Shown one piece after another: positions 1 through 12,744 of a stretch of 64,000 bases of DNA. Each line of letters opens with the position of its first letter. Positions within the stretch are counted from its first letter, which is position 1. The stretch lies in assembly GCA_914767715.1 (NCBI GenBank), contig OU612074.1:14182062-14246061 (forward strand), read 5' to 3'. Below the pieces are notes generated by a model. It did not search any database and had not been told where the DNA came from. It was given only the letters and a program-made list of their open reading frames with translations. Position numbers and translations under genes: made by a program. The DNA comes from Membranipora membranacea. Its lineage: Eukaryota; Bryozoa; Gymnolaemata; Cheilostomatida; Membraniporidae.

Positions 1-381
1 TATGAAGAGTAAAGCTCTATTGCATCATGACTCCACTTGAGTCCCGCTGACAGTAGCCAAGTTAGACTGAGGATGACCCACCAGAGCGCTGCCGCTGTGC
101 TGAAATAATACAGCAGCAAAAATATTGCAGCGCAGTTTGTATTATCTAGTCCTTGTATCATGAGCCCATCTGTGTCGCAGGTAACTTGTTGCCTACCTGC
201 GATCAGTCTGATTAGGTAGGCTATGGAATACATAGCATAGCAGAGAGACAGAAAGATGATTGGTCGCTTGGGGTAGTGGAACTTTGAGGTGTCGATGAAG
301 AAAGTTATAACGGTCATAACGCTGAAGAGAAGACAGAACGAAGTCCATACCGCCATCCAGATCTCGGCAAACTGCTTCTCT
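1..381 (-). CDS. fzd: Frizzled exon 3 (partial): TM1-TM3
   Basis: Starts after a TTGACAG acceptor and runs off the window. The encoded segment goes from E-K-Q-F-A-E-I-W through three hydrophobic helices to L-K-W-S-H-D-A-I-E, typical for Frizzled/Smoothened-class receptors. No stop or donor is reached before position 1. Confidence 0.95.
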
Positions 382-3300
382 CTGTCAATAAGAAAAATAA
401 TATTATTTGAATCGTTAGAATATGCATTCATTTCTCTCTGTAAATAAGAATAATTGTGATATGATATGGAAAGTTGGAGAATGCAGGAATGGCTGGTGAG
501 ACACAATTATTCTCCCATTCTGTTATATATATTTGGCTGGTTGAGTTATGAGTTATGCCCATCATTAAGGATCAGTTTCCCAGGGATAATATTGTTGTAT
601 AAATAATGGACTGTTTTTTCATTGGGTTGTTTTCATCAAAATCGACCACCAAAAGTTTTCTTAGCTGTATAATGCATTGATATGCACATTTTTTCTCAAT
701 CAATACTGTCATTAAACGATCATCTATGTGAGCCGATGAAATCATACAAAACTAAAAGCTGTTTTGCCAAGATTTCGGTCCGAAAAGCTAGTCGAGTATG
801 TGGCCATCATATAGATGTGACCTGACATGTGTCAACTGGTGGTTTCATCGAAACTCTCAGGTGAAATTCTATAGCATCACCTCACAGGTGTGTCAAGTTG
901 GAGTGTTATACTCTCTAATCAAGGAGGTAGGAATGTTATACTCTCACAGAGTGGTTTATGCTGCAGTTGACTTACTTTTTGTTGAAGATGTTATCCACAG
1001 TACAAAGAGGATGACAGCTCTGGGTAGCGTTGATGAATTTATAAGCAAGAGGATTTCTCATATAGCTGCACTGGCTGGGCTCTAGACTTGTGGACTCTGT
1101 GTCTGCGTTCTTTGTAGGTTTAGGTCTATAGGTTGGGGGCGCGAGGGTGTTGCCACCTTCTGGTGGGAACTCCATACACATAGACGACCCTGTATTGTTA
1201 GCGACAAATACGGAGCAGTTCAGTGCAGAGGGCCATGGCAGTCCGACTTTCTGTAGAACGGGCTGACAACGTCTCTGTAAATATAAAAATACATCAAACT
1301 GAATTGGCTGATCTCATTAATATTGTTTCCCCCTGGCAAGGTTCACGACCTCACTCCTATATTGCCCTATACCCAAATAGGGGTCTGCGAGTAGTTGCAA
1401 AGTTTAGTTTTATGCGATTAGGAGTTGTCTCCCTGAATTTGAGAAATCTCGGCAGGTAGATCCAGGTTTGCCTTGTCGAGATGATGTTCAGTACATTGCA
1501 CCCAAGCAGTTACTGTTTATTCAATATTGAGATGCACCTTTCATCAATTAAAGATTGGCATCTGAACTGCATGATATTTAGCATTAAAACGCTGAGAAAT
1601 ATAAACTAAAAAACCTGCATCATTTCCCAGTTATAACAGCATGCTTTTTTCTACTCAAAATATTTATATGCCCATTGCTGGCATGCATTGCGGTGTCAAA
1701 ATTAATATTTTTTTGCTTTTTCCATGATGATGAAAAGTACACTGATCGATGCCAAAAGTTATCGGCAATACAATGCAAGTGCTTGCAAGGATATGTTATT
1801 TTCTTTAAGTGATTACAGAGCCATGCTCGGGATTTGGCAGCAAGTGTTATTATGATTAAAAAACATATCTTGTCTTGTTATCTTTGGTCTGCTAATTTGA
1901 GATGCAAAATTATTATATCATCGGTTTGGCAGTGAATTATTTATGCAGCGCTTTGTAAATCTATAGGTGTCGCAACGATTGATGACATCCAAGCTCGCCA
2001 ACTTTTGACAGTTTGGCATGGCTTGTGACGACAATTGTGTCAAGGTGCTACGGTTCATTTAGACACCATAGCAAGCATTGTAGAAAGTATGCAGGCTGAT
2101 CCAAGCCAATGAACTGTTAATCCCTCAACAAAACTTTTCTTCTATTTTTACTGCCTCGTTATCCACGTTTATTACTCACGGCTTTATTCAAAACGATCAC
2201 GTCAAAACAGGAATATGATCAGATGGGTATCATGCCCCTCATTGCATCTCGTAAACTTGAGCTTCGAGTATCAGTTTAACGTTCAGTGTCTACTACATGT
2301 CAGTTTTAATTACCAACATTACAACAACCTCGAACACAAGTTACCAAAATATCTTGTAGGGTATTGTTTAGCTTTCAAACTCCGTTCAGTTAACTCAGTT
2401 AGCGTAGCTCACTTGCTTGCTGCGAGATGGCCTCGATTCATTCTGTAATAATTTTGGTTGTACTAGGAGTTTTAAGAATGCACCCAACTGACCTAATACG
2501 ATGATAAATGTCTTGAACTTGCCAGGAAATAAAAAAAGCTGATAAATTTGAGATAATCCGACCAAATACCAGGCCATGATTTCAGATTAATATTATGCAT
2601 AAACATTGCGGTCCCACTAAAGTCCCACGAAAGTCGCTCATTAAGAAGAACCGTAAGCTCACTTAGCAAAGTTGAGGTGAGAAGTTGTAAACATCAAAAC
2701 TGGTGGTGAAAATTGAGGTAAAACAAACCTCATGTTTTGATGGCAAAAATATGGGCTCAATAACAATCCTACTCTGTGAGAGAGAAAAGGAGCTGGTCTA
2801 CCACGTCAGCTCAGAGTCAAAAGGTTAAAATATCTACCAGTAGATGATGATGATGCATGGGTTACCAATATTATGACGAATTACCCTGGTACCTACTCCA
2901 TGCTCGTAAGTACGTACGTATCTACCGCAATTGTATCTACTGCCCTGGTACATGACTATTTTCCCATATTTGAAGTCTTTGTTCCGTATAATGTACGTGA
3001 AAGACTTGTATAAGAATAAGATCAAATTCTGATCTAGCAAGATAAAAGCGAAGGAAGAACTCAAAATGAATTTTACTAAAGAATTTTGTTCTGGTGGACC
3101 AGCATATTTAAGCCTGGTTACGTACTGTGTTTGTCTGGAAATGCTGAGTCTGGATATATTGTAGCTGGTTGGCTGGCACGGCATAGCTGACAAGCAGAAT
3201 ATTGAGCTGGTATAAATTCATGATTGAGTAGAGTTTTATTCACCCTGGTGGCACTGGCAGTAGGAAGGATTTAAAACACACCGGACCAGGATTGGGGCTT

Positions 3301-6300
3301 TAAAAGAGAAAATGCACCTCCTCTTAATACCTATAATAAAATGAGGGGTAGTGACATTTTGATGTCCTTGTGGAATCTGTCAGAATTGCATAATTGAAAC
3401 TTTGTGTGAAAAAAATGAACTTGCACTGGTTAATCATGATGTATTTTTCAGTGTCAAACCAAAGTAACAGGACAGGATTACTCAGTTCAATATGGCATGA
3501 GTTTGATTGGCACATTAACCAGGGAGAATTCTCCCTGCATTAACTGACACCGATATATCTGAGGTTGATACGGCTTCATTGAATGTCCGGCGCTGGATTA
3601 GATATGAGGACATAGTGATGGAAACCTTTTCAGAATACAATGGAAGCCCATTTGTGTAAAAAAGAGATAAGCGCTGTTATTATCAGCTGGGATTGTCAAA
3701 ATAGTTGATAACCTCATCACCATTTTCACACCTAAAGAATTACTGTGTGTTTTGAGTAAGCTGCTCAAAATACACACACATCACAGGGTAACTCTTTGAT
3801 GTATGAAGTATTTTTGTTGCACAGCTGGGGAGTAGACACCACACTGTGTAGGTCTGAGGCAGTTCCAGCCGACTGGCACCTCGGTTTGTTGTGACAGGAA
3901 ATCTCTACGACATCTACTCACACAGCAGGGTGTAATTTTTTTCTTTTCTTTTGAGCAGAGCTGTCGTTAATTTCTGAGTATGATTGGTGTAATGAATGTT
4001 TTAGGCGCCTATTTAGTTTAGATAGGGGCTTGCAGCTCGCTGCTCGCAGAAGGGGATTTGCACCTACAGTAATGTGAAATTGACACCCTGCATAGAGAAA
4101 AACTGTAATTATCTTAGCCTGTGCTCTAACAAACCTCAATTTGTTAGCTTTCCACTCAGCTGAGCTAATCCCATATTTCAATGAGTGAGTTAGTTGTCAA
4201 CAGAAAATCTCATACAACAAATGGTAAAGTTTTGCAAATATGAATAATATATATAGTTGCATTAGTCCGGATGCTAAAAGATTATTTAAACACTGAGCGA
4301 CCTCTAAATATATCCTTTTTTAGGTTCCGAGTCTAAAATTAAACTGTTGGTGTGTACCCAGTTGGCACTTTCGCTTACATAACAATGAATGAAGCTTAAA
4401 AACCTTACAAGTCCATACTGTCACACCACGCTGCATTTAGAGAAACCTTGCGCCACTTAATCCTCCGATATAATAAATCTAGTTGTCCTACAGCAGCGTA
4501 TTCGCTAAGAGCTTTTACTCTGACAGCAAAGAAAGTAAAGTACCGAGACTCACTAACAAAACTAAAACTGAAAATTAACATGTTTACGTGTCTGTCTTTA
4601 AATGTCTACAAATTCTGATTTAGATAAAAACTCCCGAAACTTTCTGCATATTTTCTGGTACACACAGTCTCTCTTTATAAAAAAATGTACGTTTCTCAAT
4701 AGGGTCAAAGCTCACGGTCATAATCGTCATTTTGAGATAAATATTGTGAGTGTCACATTTTTGCTGGCTTGTCATGGGTTGATGTTGTTATCACTGAGCA
4801 GACAAACTGGCACATAAGGCGACAATAAGGAGCGATAAATGAGCGTTTGATGAGTTATGAATAATCAGTAGAAAGGTGACACTTAGCCGATTAGCCTCTC
4901 TTAGTTTGATGTCATTCCAGAAAAGAGAAAGTATAGGGAAGTTGGCTCCCACGTTTTTAAATATATATTAATTTTGTTGAGTAAAGATCATATTTATTTC
5001 TATGTCATAGTGATATGCATATATATTATACCTTCAAGAGAAATTAAAAGGGCACACAATTTATTGTGTAAGACACTGGTTTTCGCTTTGGTGACAACAC
5101 ACTGAAATTGAGGACATACTTTTGCTGAAACCCAGTACACATGTTTGCACGGAGCTTCATATATAAGCAAATCCAGGATAAATTCTGTTCAGTTATGTAA
5201 GATCTGCATTCCGCGAGCTAAAATACACGCCATAATTAGGTCTCTTCCCAACCAAATATGCTCAGTTTGTGATGGATGATTCTCGCTGCACATTATATAG
5301 ATGATTGTGTAAAGTGGAAAGGGAGATCGGAGAGAATTATAGCATGATTGCTCAGGCGATAGTACATTTCACAGGTTAGAATGTGTCACTTAACATTGTT
5401 ACCATAGAGCCAACATCACCAACCTGAGCACATTACTATAACATAATTGCTAACGTGCTCAATTTTCCAACCTCACACATCCGCCATTTTTGCCAATCTC
5501 AACTCTGCATGATTCAATAACCTAAGATCCCCGGGTAGGAGAAGACCAGATAGGCGGGGTGCCTTATATAACCACCCCGTATGTGGCTTGTAGGGTTAGG
5601 AGAGGTTAGATGGAACGAGACGAGTGGTATCTAATGATTTCCTCTATAACTGGTCTTTATCCAGGATAATAACAGGTTAGGGGGCAGGAGTGCTACTCGA
5701 CAACTCAACACAAGGCGATAATTTCATGTTGGTAGATATCACGTTTCAATGTGCTATTAGAGACCAATTTGTGACAATTTTCCCCTTGAAGAGATAATCT
5801 GGGAAGATATAGTACTTGTATGGGTTACCTAATACAAACAGAGAAAGCGCTCCCCTACAAAACCAACCTGTCAATGTCAGTCACGGCACAACGTTACAAT
5901 CTGACAGCTGAGCATAGAACCGAACCACAACCTGCCACTGCAAGGTGCCACTGACTGGCTTGCTGACAGCCTATATTATCATTATTATTATAATACGAGC
6001 TATCATTTCATATTCCGGGAGTTATAAGAAGACATTCTCACTCAATCTAGGCCAGGTGTCCTTTGAGATAATGAATTCTGGTTGTCAACTTTTCTAATCC
6101 CAAATTAGAATCAAGTTTTAGTTGAATTTGCATAAAATGCCAATGTTTTCACCATTTGCATAGAGCGCTAAGGAAACACTATATATGCCAAGGATTATTG
6201 TGGTTTTATCTCATAGAAAAGAAGACTGCTATACCAGAATATCTCATAGCTCTACCAGTGTGTTGGTTGTATCAGGGTGCCTTTAGCCCAAATGGCCCAT

Positions 6301-9300
6301 TTCACTTAAAATTGATGGCAACTCTTAGATGGTTCCAGGCTCTGATTCAAATATGATTTCAACTCAAGGTTTGGTGACACATTATAAAACTTGTTTTCAA
6401 ATAAGTTAGTACGTCATTCAAATAGCACAACATATCAGAGAGAGAGAGTTGGAATAGAGATATGATGACAGGCTGTGAGTCGAAGTGACATTCAGTTGCA
6501 GGTCCTCTTATCTGACAGCTAGGCCGATAGAGTAAGCCGTGTTTGTGTACTGAGGCCCAGCGGTAAGATAACTATAGTGCCATCTCTTATCTGCTATCCG
6601 ACCTACGACAGTATGACAGACTACGACATAACGCAGTGAGGCCGCAGCCCATCATCATCTGCCAAATAGGTTTGTGTTTTTACTTTGTCAAACCGTACAA
6701 CTGATAAAAACATCAGTGTTTGGTTTACTTTTACACACAAACAGAGATAGCAATGGGGAAGGTTTGGATGGACGATAATATGCATGTTATCCTCTTAGTA
6801 AGGTCTCATCTTCTAAGTGCATACTGCACTACTAGGCTTCGGCTTAATTTGTGAGTTTGTGGTGATTGTATCGCGGCTCAATTTGAAAATCTGTCTAATT
6901 ATAGAAATACTGGTAATTTAGCTTTGCTAAAATATGAATGGCTTGCCTTGATAATCTTACTTGGCATGCGTTCTTACAAAGCCACAATCGAAACCGAAAA
7001 ACCAACTTTGTGAAACCAACCACTCCACCGGAACCTGTCAAAAATATCTCTGCATAAAACACCTGGATGAACCTTGACGACAGATGGGTGGAGTTGGTCA
7101 CTTTATCTTCTTTGTCACAATATTCAAAATTGCAAAATAATAACGCACCTAAGATAAATTTTCATGAACATGTAGTGGTAGTTTTCTTTGTAAGATGTTA
7201 TCCAGGATAAGCCTGGGTACAGCCTAGGCTTAGCCAGCTATATATGTGAGAATATTTTAGCTGATGTCAATTTTCTTGAGCTTCTTGTGGTGAGAAATCT
7301 ACCTCAAATACTTTGAAAGAATGATAATCGTTTTATAAACTAGAAGAGTGACATAAAAAGTCCATATTTATTTCACTGCAGAGCCAAACCAAACAATGGT
7401 CCGCTCATCATAGCCTCGATAAAAACAGAGCTGGTATGTCTCAAGCGCTTTACCATACCACATAATCGATGTCAAGCTTTTTATTCGCCCATTTAGAGTC
7501 GGACTCTCGATATGTTAGAAAATTATACAGAAGAAAGCAAAGAAAAACTTCTGTCTGTGCTTGATAGCTGCTCGTTACGTAAAATCAATCAGAAATCGCA
7601 GGTAGATTGTAATATCTAGTAATTAATACAGGGCTAATTAAAGGCCTGACACTACTAACTACTGACACACTAAAACTACTAATTTATAATAATATAATAC
7701 ACTTATTGTCAGGTCGGGAAGGCAGCGGAAAGTCAGCGAGATTGTCTACTACAGGTGAAACCCCAGACGGCCACTATACATCATCTCAGAAAAAGAGGAT
7801 TACAATAAGACTACTGAATAGCCTGAGAAACTAGCATCACGCTCCCAACTCTGATGAACCACCCATATAAGCGGAGTATTATAATTAGGGACCCTAGACT
7901 AAAACAGACAGACTTTTTTGTATGTGAAAGTGGCATGTGTTGAATTTTGACGTGTTTACAGCAGCGATGTATTTGATGTCTGTTTTGCGGTTGATTTTTG
8001 CTGATCTTCTGACATGTATACTTATGAGCCATTGTCTGTTATTAGCCTCAGTTACTAGCTTTTTTTAGATGCTACCAATAACCTCCAAAATAGCCGATGT
8101 GCAGAAAATGTTTTGCTCATTCAGTTTCAGTTATGTGGACATATATATGCATTGTTTGTAGATAACATTCGGCACATTATTGGATCAGATTTTCTATGAA
8201 ATTTTCAGGTTTTTCTTCCCGTTTACACCATTCAGTGGTTGGCAGCATATGTGCTTGGATCTGAGGCTAGACCAGTACCAACAGGCTTATTAGATATGAC
8301 TATTTATGTTATAATAAACTAATCAGCGTTGAATTACCAGCAGCTTGCAAAAAACACCTACTAAAGAGAACACCCATACATTGCACAACTTGCTCTTTTC
8401 GTTCAGACGAATTTTGCAGACCAAATCTTCAACTGCTTGAACTCTTGCTTCATATTTAGCTACGCCTCCTCTTAAATTGGAAACTCTTGGTGCAATTTTA
8501 GCACCATTGTATAAGGACGGGTTGGAATCGGGAAAGTATGTAAAGCTATTGGCGAAAAGTTAAGCTCTGATAATTAGCGATTTAGTTTGGTTTGAGAGAT
8601 AAGATTGGGACGATCAGATGACGCATGCCTTCCAAATTACTGATGTACATTTGGTAAAGTTGGCTTTAGGGGTTAAGATTAGCCTGGATACAATAATAAA
8701 GACAGAGAGCACACTGATGTTATCCTCACGTAATGACACATAATGAGTGATGTATTAGGATAGGGTGTGATCCGTGGCTTGTAATTAGCAGAGCGACTGC
8801 TTCGGGGCCTCAAACCAGCCAGCTGGGCACGCCAACTATTCCTCTCCTGCTCGCTATCACAAACCCATTGTATTATACGTCAACGACTTGGATATAATGA
8901 CAGTGGTGTTTGCGAATGCATACGGTGTACCCATGGCAATTGTCCAACCTCCAGGCTGTCAAGGAATTTCCTCGACGCTGGAAGATAGTTGGCAAAGCTC
9001 ACTGCAGACCTTGGGAATTGTCCGTTAAGCCAAATGCACCAAAATATTGCCTGGTATGTTAGAACCCCCATGTTGCTTGAGAATGATGCAGAATTTAAAG
9101 TCTTTTCAGTCTAGGAAGAGATTTTTGTTTAAGTTTTTGTATTGGATTCATGATTACCAGCAGGCTTTTGGATATGATCATCGTTTGGACTCCTAAATAC
9201 TAGTGTAGACTGTTGACATGATGTTATGATGAGGGATGTTGATTGATTTGATTGCTGACATACAGGTCAGACAAAGAGCTTCCCCCATCATCCGGCAGCA

Positions 9301-11479
9301 TGATCGGCAGCATGATGGACAAACTATTATCTGATCAGTGATTCAGTACCTCGCTGACAGGATATCAGGCGTCTCACTAAATTAGCTAACCCTGATTGAG
9401 TTGATTTAATTTGCTGCTAAATTCTCATGTAAATATAAAATATTTTAATACTCATTTTAGCTGTGGACATATTGAAGGTTCTTGCCGAGGGGTTTGGCAT
9501 GTAACTGAGTAAAGGTTTAGGATTACTGCGGGAGACCGCACAAAACCAAGATTAAGGCTCAGCTGAGGTTAAGCAATACAGCTATAGGGTTATATTGAGC
9601 GCAGGGTGTCAAAATGAATTAAGCTTGCTAACACGGCTTTGCATGAAAAATGTTGAGAAATTCAATAATACCCTATGACAAATCTTCTAATTTAATTTAC
9701 ACAGGGCACAAAGAAATTTTCTATCACCTACAGTTTTTATAGGACTTCTAATACATAACTCAGTCATAATAGCTATTGCATTTACCAGCTGCTAAAATTT
9801 CAGTCAAGTTCATTCACCACTGCAGTATTTAGTTACCCTGTAACTTAAAAAGATTCGGTTTTCGGCTGGCCTGGAGTTACTTGGAAAGAGAAATTTGACT
9901 GACAGAAGCGTCTGACTGCACTGCATACCCAATAGGAGCAAAGTTTTCACAAGAGAACTTCGCCTTTGCAAAACATGCTTGAAATTGTTAAACTTATGGC
10001 TAGCTAAAATTTATTCAATCTCCTTTCTTTTTGAATAAGATCCCACCTTGAAAAGCAGTGCTAGTTAATATAAAGTCACCCTAATTAGCTGAACTAACTT
10101 CTACCTGATTTTCACTTCTCCGGTATATAAAAGTGTCCTCGCAATCATTATAGTAATATCAGTCATAAAAAAACCCATCATAAACCCATAAATATCGGCC
10201 AAGGATTTCCCTCATATGATGATCATACGGTGCACTGAACACATAAATCATATTTCATCGCTAAAATTGGCATATTGCTCATAAAACACAATGTAAATCC
10301 CCGTCGTTGGTGTCAAAAGGAAAATTATGGCCGGAGCATCAAGTTTGTTTATTCAAGTATTTGTACCGACAGGGATCACTTTCAGGACAAGCTCATCATA
10401 ACAGTCATCGCCAGACAGCGAACAACTTTACATTAAAATAAAATCTTGCACCAAATTTTCTCTTCCTCCTGTCTCAAACAAATTTGCGTCTTGTGCAATT
10501 GCAGAAAATAACTTAGCAGGACCATGTTTAAATTACTCCAGGTGTAAATATTCAGGTTTTATAAAATTGAAATCATTTCACCAACAAGAAAACCTCTGTG
10601 GCCGTCGACAGACCACACTGTGGTTCTGTGGGAGGCTTTTGTGACAAAGGTGTGTGGCCTCTGCTTAATTATTCATCTTTGTGTACTGAGGACCCTGACA
10701 AACAACTTATTTATTCTGTAATTATGTGTGGTGACCTCAGCAATACAAGTAAAATTATTCATGTGATTTTTCTTAGTCACCCATTTGGACATACCTTTGT
10801 GTTATTTGGTTTTATTGTTATTTTTAGGGTGAATCGGGTTTTTTATGTTATGATGTGTCGGGCTACTCAGAAGCATGACTTCTGTCTGAGAGTTTGTGTT
10901 GAGACTGATCATACTTGAGGTTGTTTGACTTTACTTGCAATCACCTTTCTATTTAGCAAAATTTAGAACTACAGCCACCAAAACATGCCATAAGCATAAG
11001 GAAACTAACTTAATAAAAAGTGTGATTGTAAACTTCACAGCTATAAGCATCAGCTGAGAAAGTGTTGGGGAAATGCTGCAGATATAGAAAGTTCGTAAGG
11101 GGGGGGGCTCACTCACCTTGACATTCTCACAGACAGAGCGACACGGTCCGATCAGATTCTTCACCTGTGGATCGCACATCGGTACATAAGCAGTACACAG
11201 GAATCTCTTGAGCTGCTTTGAACATCCGTTGTTAATGAGTGGCTCAAAGGTTTTCAAAAGCATCGAGGAGTCTTGTTGAGTGAACGCCTCTTCATTTAGA
11301 AAGTTTGGTCCGCCAGTATTATTATATCCCAGCTGGTCTTTACACATATCCACAGATATCGGTTCACATGTCCGACTAGGAGTATCAAAAGTGTCAAAGT
11401 GTAGAGCGTCCAAACTACCACTCGCCAAAATAACACATGACAAAGTCTGTAAAACTGTTATAACTTTGATGTTCTCCAT
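1..11479 (-). CDS. fzd: Frizzled family Wnt receptor, 5' part (gene continues beyond window start)
   Basis: Seven-transmembrane Wnt receptor of the plasma membrane. Coding exons seen are 11117-11479, 976-1274 and 1-381; introns are GT-AG and the joined frame stays open for 347 codons. Residues 1-24 look like a signal peptide. The cysteine-rich domain has all ten expected cysteines (residues 38, 46, 86, 95, 102, 113, 117, 124, 141, 154), followed by a linker, a C-H-P-L-C motif near residue 210, then F-A-E-I-W-M-A-V-W opening TM1 and R-P-I-I-F-L-S in TM2. TM3 and the start of intracellular loop 2 (L-K-W-S-H-D-A-I-E) end the visible part. The stretches V-K-R-R-C-x-P-V-L, P-W-P-x-x-L-N-C-S and M-C-M-E recall the FZD4/9/10 branch; that subtype call is inference. 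The region holding the C-terminal K-T-x-x-x-W Dishevelled motif lies outside the window. Confidence 0.97.
976..1274 (-). CDS. fzd: Frizzled exon 2: end of CRD and linker
   Basis: Begins after a TTTACAG acceptor with codons R-R-C-Q-P-V-L and ends in phase 2 at GTAAGT. It supplies CRD cysteines 8-10 (residues 124, 141, 154), a Pro/Thr-rich linker of variable sequence, and the C-H-P-L-C-T-V-D motif just before TM1, which matches the conserved Frizzled pre-TM1 cysteines. Confidence 0.95.
1275..11116. other. Frizzled intron 1, 9.8 kb without recognisable genes
   Basis: AT-rich intron sequence. The open frames inside are short and show no family signature. A hairpin (about 3746-3778; TGTGTTTTGAG against CTCAAAATACACA with one bulged base) and a short GA microsatellite near 6441 were seen. 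I recognise no RNA gene, exon or complete mobile element. First introns this long often hold enhancers, but nothing here identifies one. Confidence 0.6.
11117..11479 (-). CDS. fzd: Frizzled exon 1: signal peptide and most of the CRD
   Basis: 121 complete codons from the ATG at 11479, ending in phase 0 at a C-A-A-G|GTGAGT donor. The start is chosen because a hydrophobic leader (residues 4-20) follows it directly and the CRD begins at Cys38. It carries seven of the ten CRD cysteines and an N-N-T glycosylation site at residues 53-55. The frame remains open into the intron, but Frizzled similarity stops exactly at the donor and resumes in the exon starting at 1274. Confidence 0.96.
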
Positions 11480-12744
11480 CGCAGCAGACGCTTTAAAAGT
11501 TAGTAGTAGTAATAATCAGTTCAGCAATCGCATGTTAACGTAGTAGCGTAGTGAGTTCCACTGTCCGTCCGGGCAGTTTGCAGGGTATACACTTGATGTT
11601 GTAGTTGGAGTGCACTTGAGATCGAAGAGAAGTAGTAATATCACTTGCACCTAACTGCTATCTCCTACATTAATAGACTACTTGTGTCAATTACCTCTTA
11701 ATACAACCTCTAACACACACGTGCTAATTCTCTATCACTACCTATACAATAAACCAGCATATCGGCCAATCAAGTGCTCTTGTAATTTGGCAAGGACCAA
11801 TCACAGCAAAGATATCACATTGAGTCTTTGTGATGAATATGTATTGGTCATTATTATGCTGAGATTGAAATTAATATATCTAGCTACTAATCCCCTAATA
11901 ATTAACCTGAGACAGATATTATTAGCTGTAATAGAAAACTATTACTATTAGCTTTTGCTAATTTAAATAGTAAAGATAATAGGCTTCCATCTATTTGGCT
12001 ATCAAATTGTTTCTCTTTCTTAAGAACTTTGTACGGCCAAATTTTCTGATTTTAACAATCATGCGAGGTAAAGATACCTTGTTTACTCTCTCCTCGGTTT
12101 CAGCTGAATCAGATAGTGGTCTGATTTTTGCCCCTGGAGCTGTCGGACGGGGGGGGGGACAAGAGTCTGGGGGGGGGGGGGGGCTCAGAATAGGTCTGAT
12201 TTACTCTTAGCACAGCAATACAGTGTGAATAATAACCCGCAAATCGTAATTAGTATTTACTATTTACAGGTAAAAATATGTGCTAACTTCATTTTTGTCT
12301 ATAACTTCAGCTTCAACAATCATTCTCAGCAAGACACTCATTTACTGAAGCGCTTTTTTCTTTGGTTTCTTTGAAAATTTTGCAGGAGTTGAACACAACT
12401 ACCCTAACTAGACAATTATCTTCAAGCACAAATACAAAAAATAGCTGATTCACACGCAAGGAAATGTTCATATAATTATGATAATGGATAAAAACAATAA
12501 AAAATGTTTACACTGTATATTCATGCATTCACATCTGTTAATCTACCAATATATGTATAACAATCTCAGGTGTGACAGTTTGATTAGCCTGAGCAGGCTG
12601 TCCACTCTAGATAGCCTGCCCAGGCTTTAGTTAGGCAGTTAGGTCAAAAACACCCTGAATACAGGTATTACAAGGTATTGATAGAGTTTATCTTCCCATG
12701 AGAAAAAAGGAGACAAATCTCAATGTATCATTTTTGGTGGCTTA
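11480..12744. other. Upstream flank of Frizzled, presumed promoter region
   Basis: The 1.3 kb upstream of the Frizzled ATG has no coding signal. It should contain the promoter and 5' UTR, but I could not pick a TATA box or initiator with confidence. It contains a G-rich repeat segment (12110-12200) shared with 24440-24540. Confidence 0.4.
12110..12200 (+). repeat. G-rich interspersed repeat, copy 1
   Basis: A run reading roughly GGGGACAAGAGTC, a long G tract, then GGGCTCAGAATAGG. The reverse complement of 24440-24540 has the same order of blocks (GGGGCAAGAGTC, G-rich, GGGGGCTCAGACTATGG), so the two are probably copies of one repeat family. Type unknown; the G tracts make chance similarity possible. 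Confidence 0.4.

Noticed and set aside
10598-10918. A 106-codon plus-strand ORF
   Set aside because: It lies in the Frizzled intron, is rich in Phe/Val without domain pattern, and shows no splice partners.
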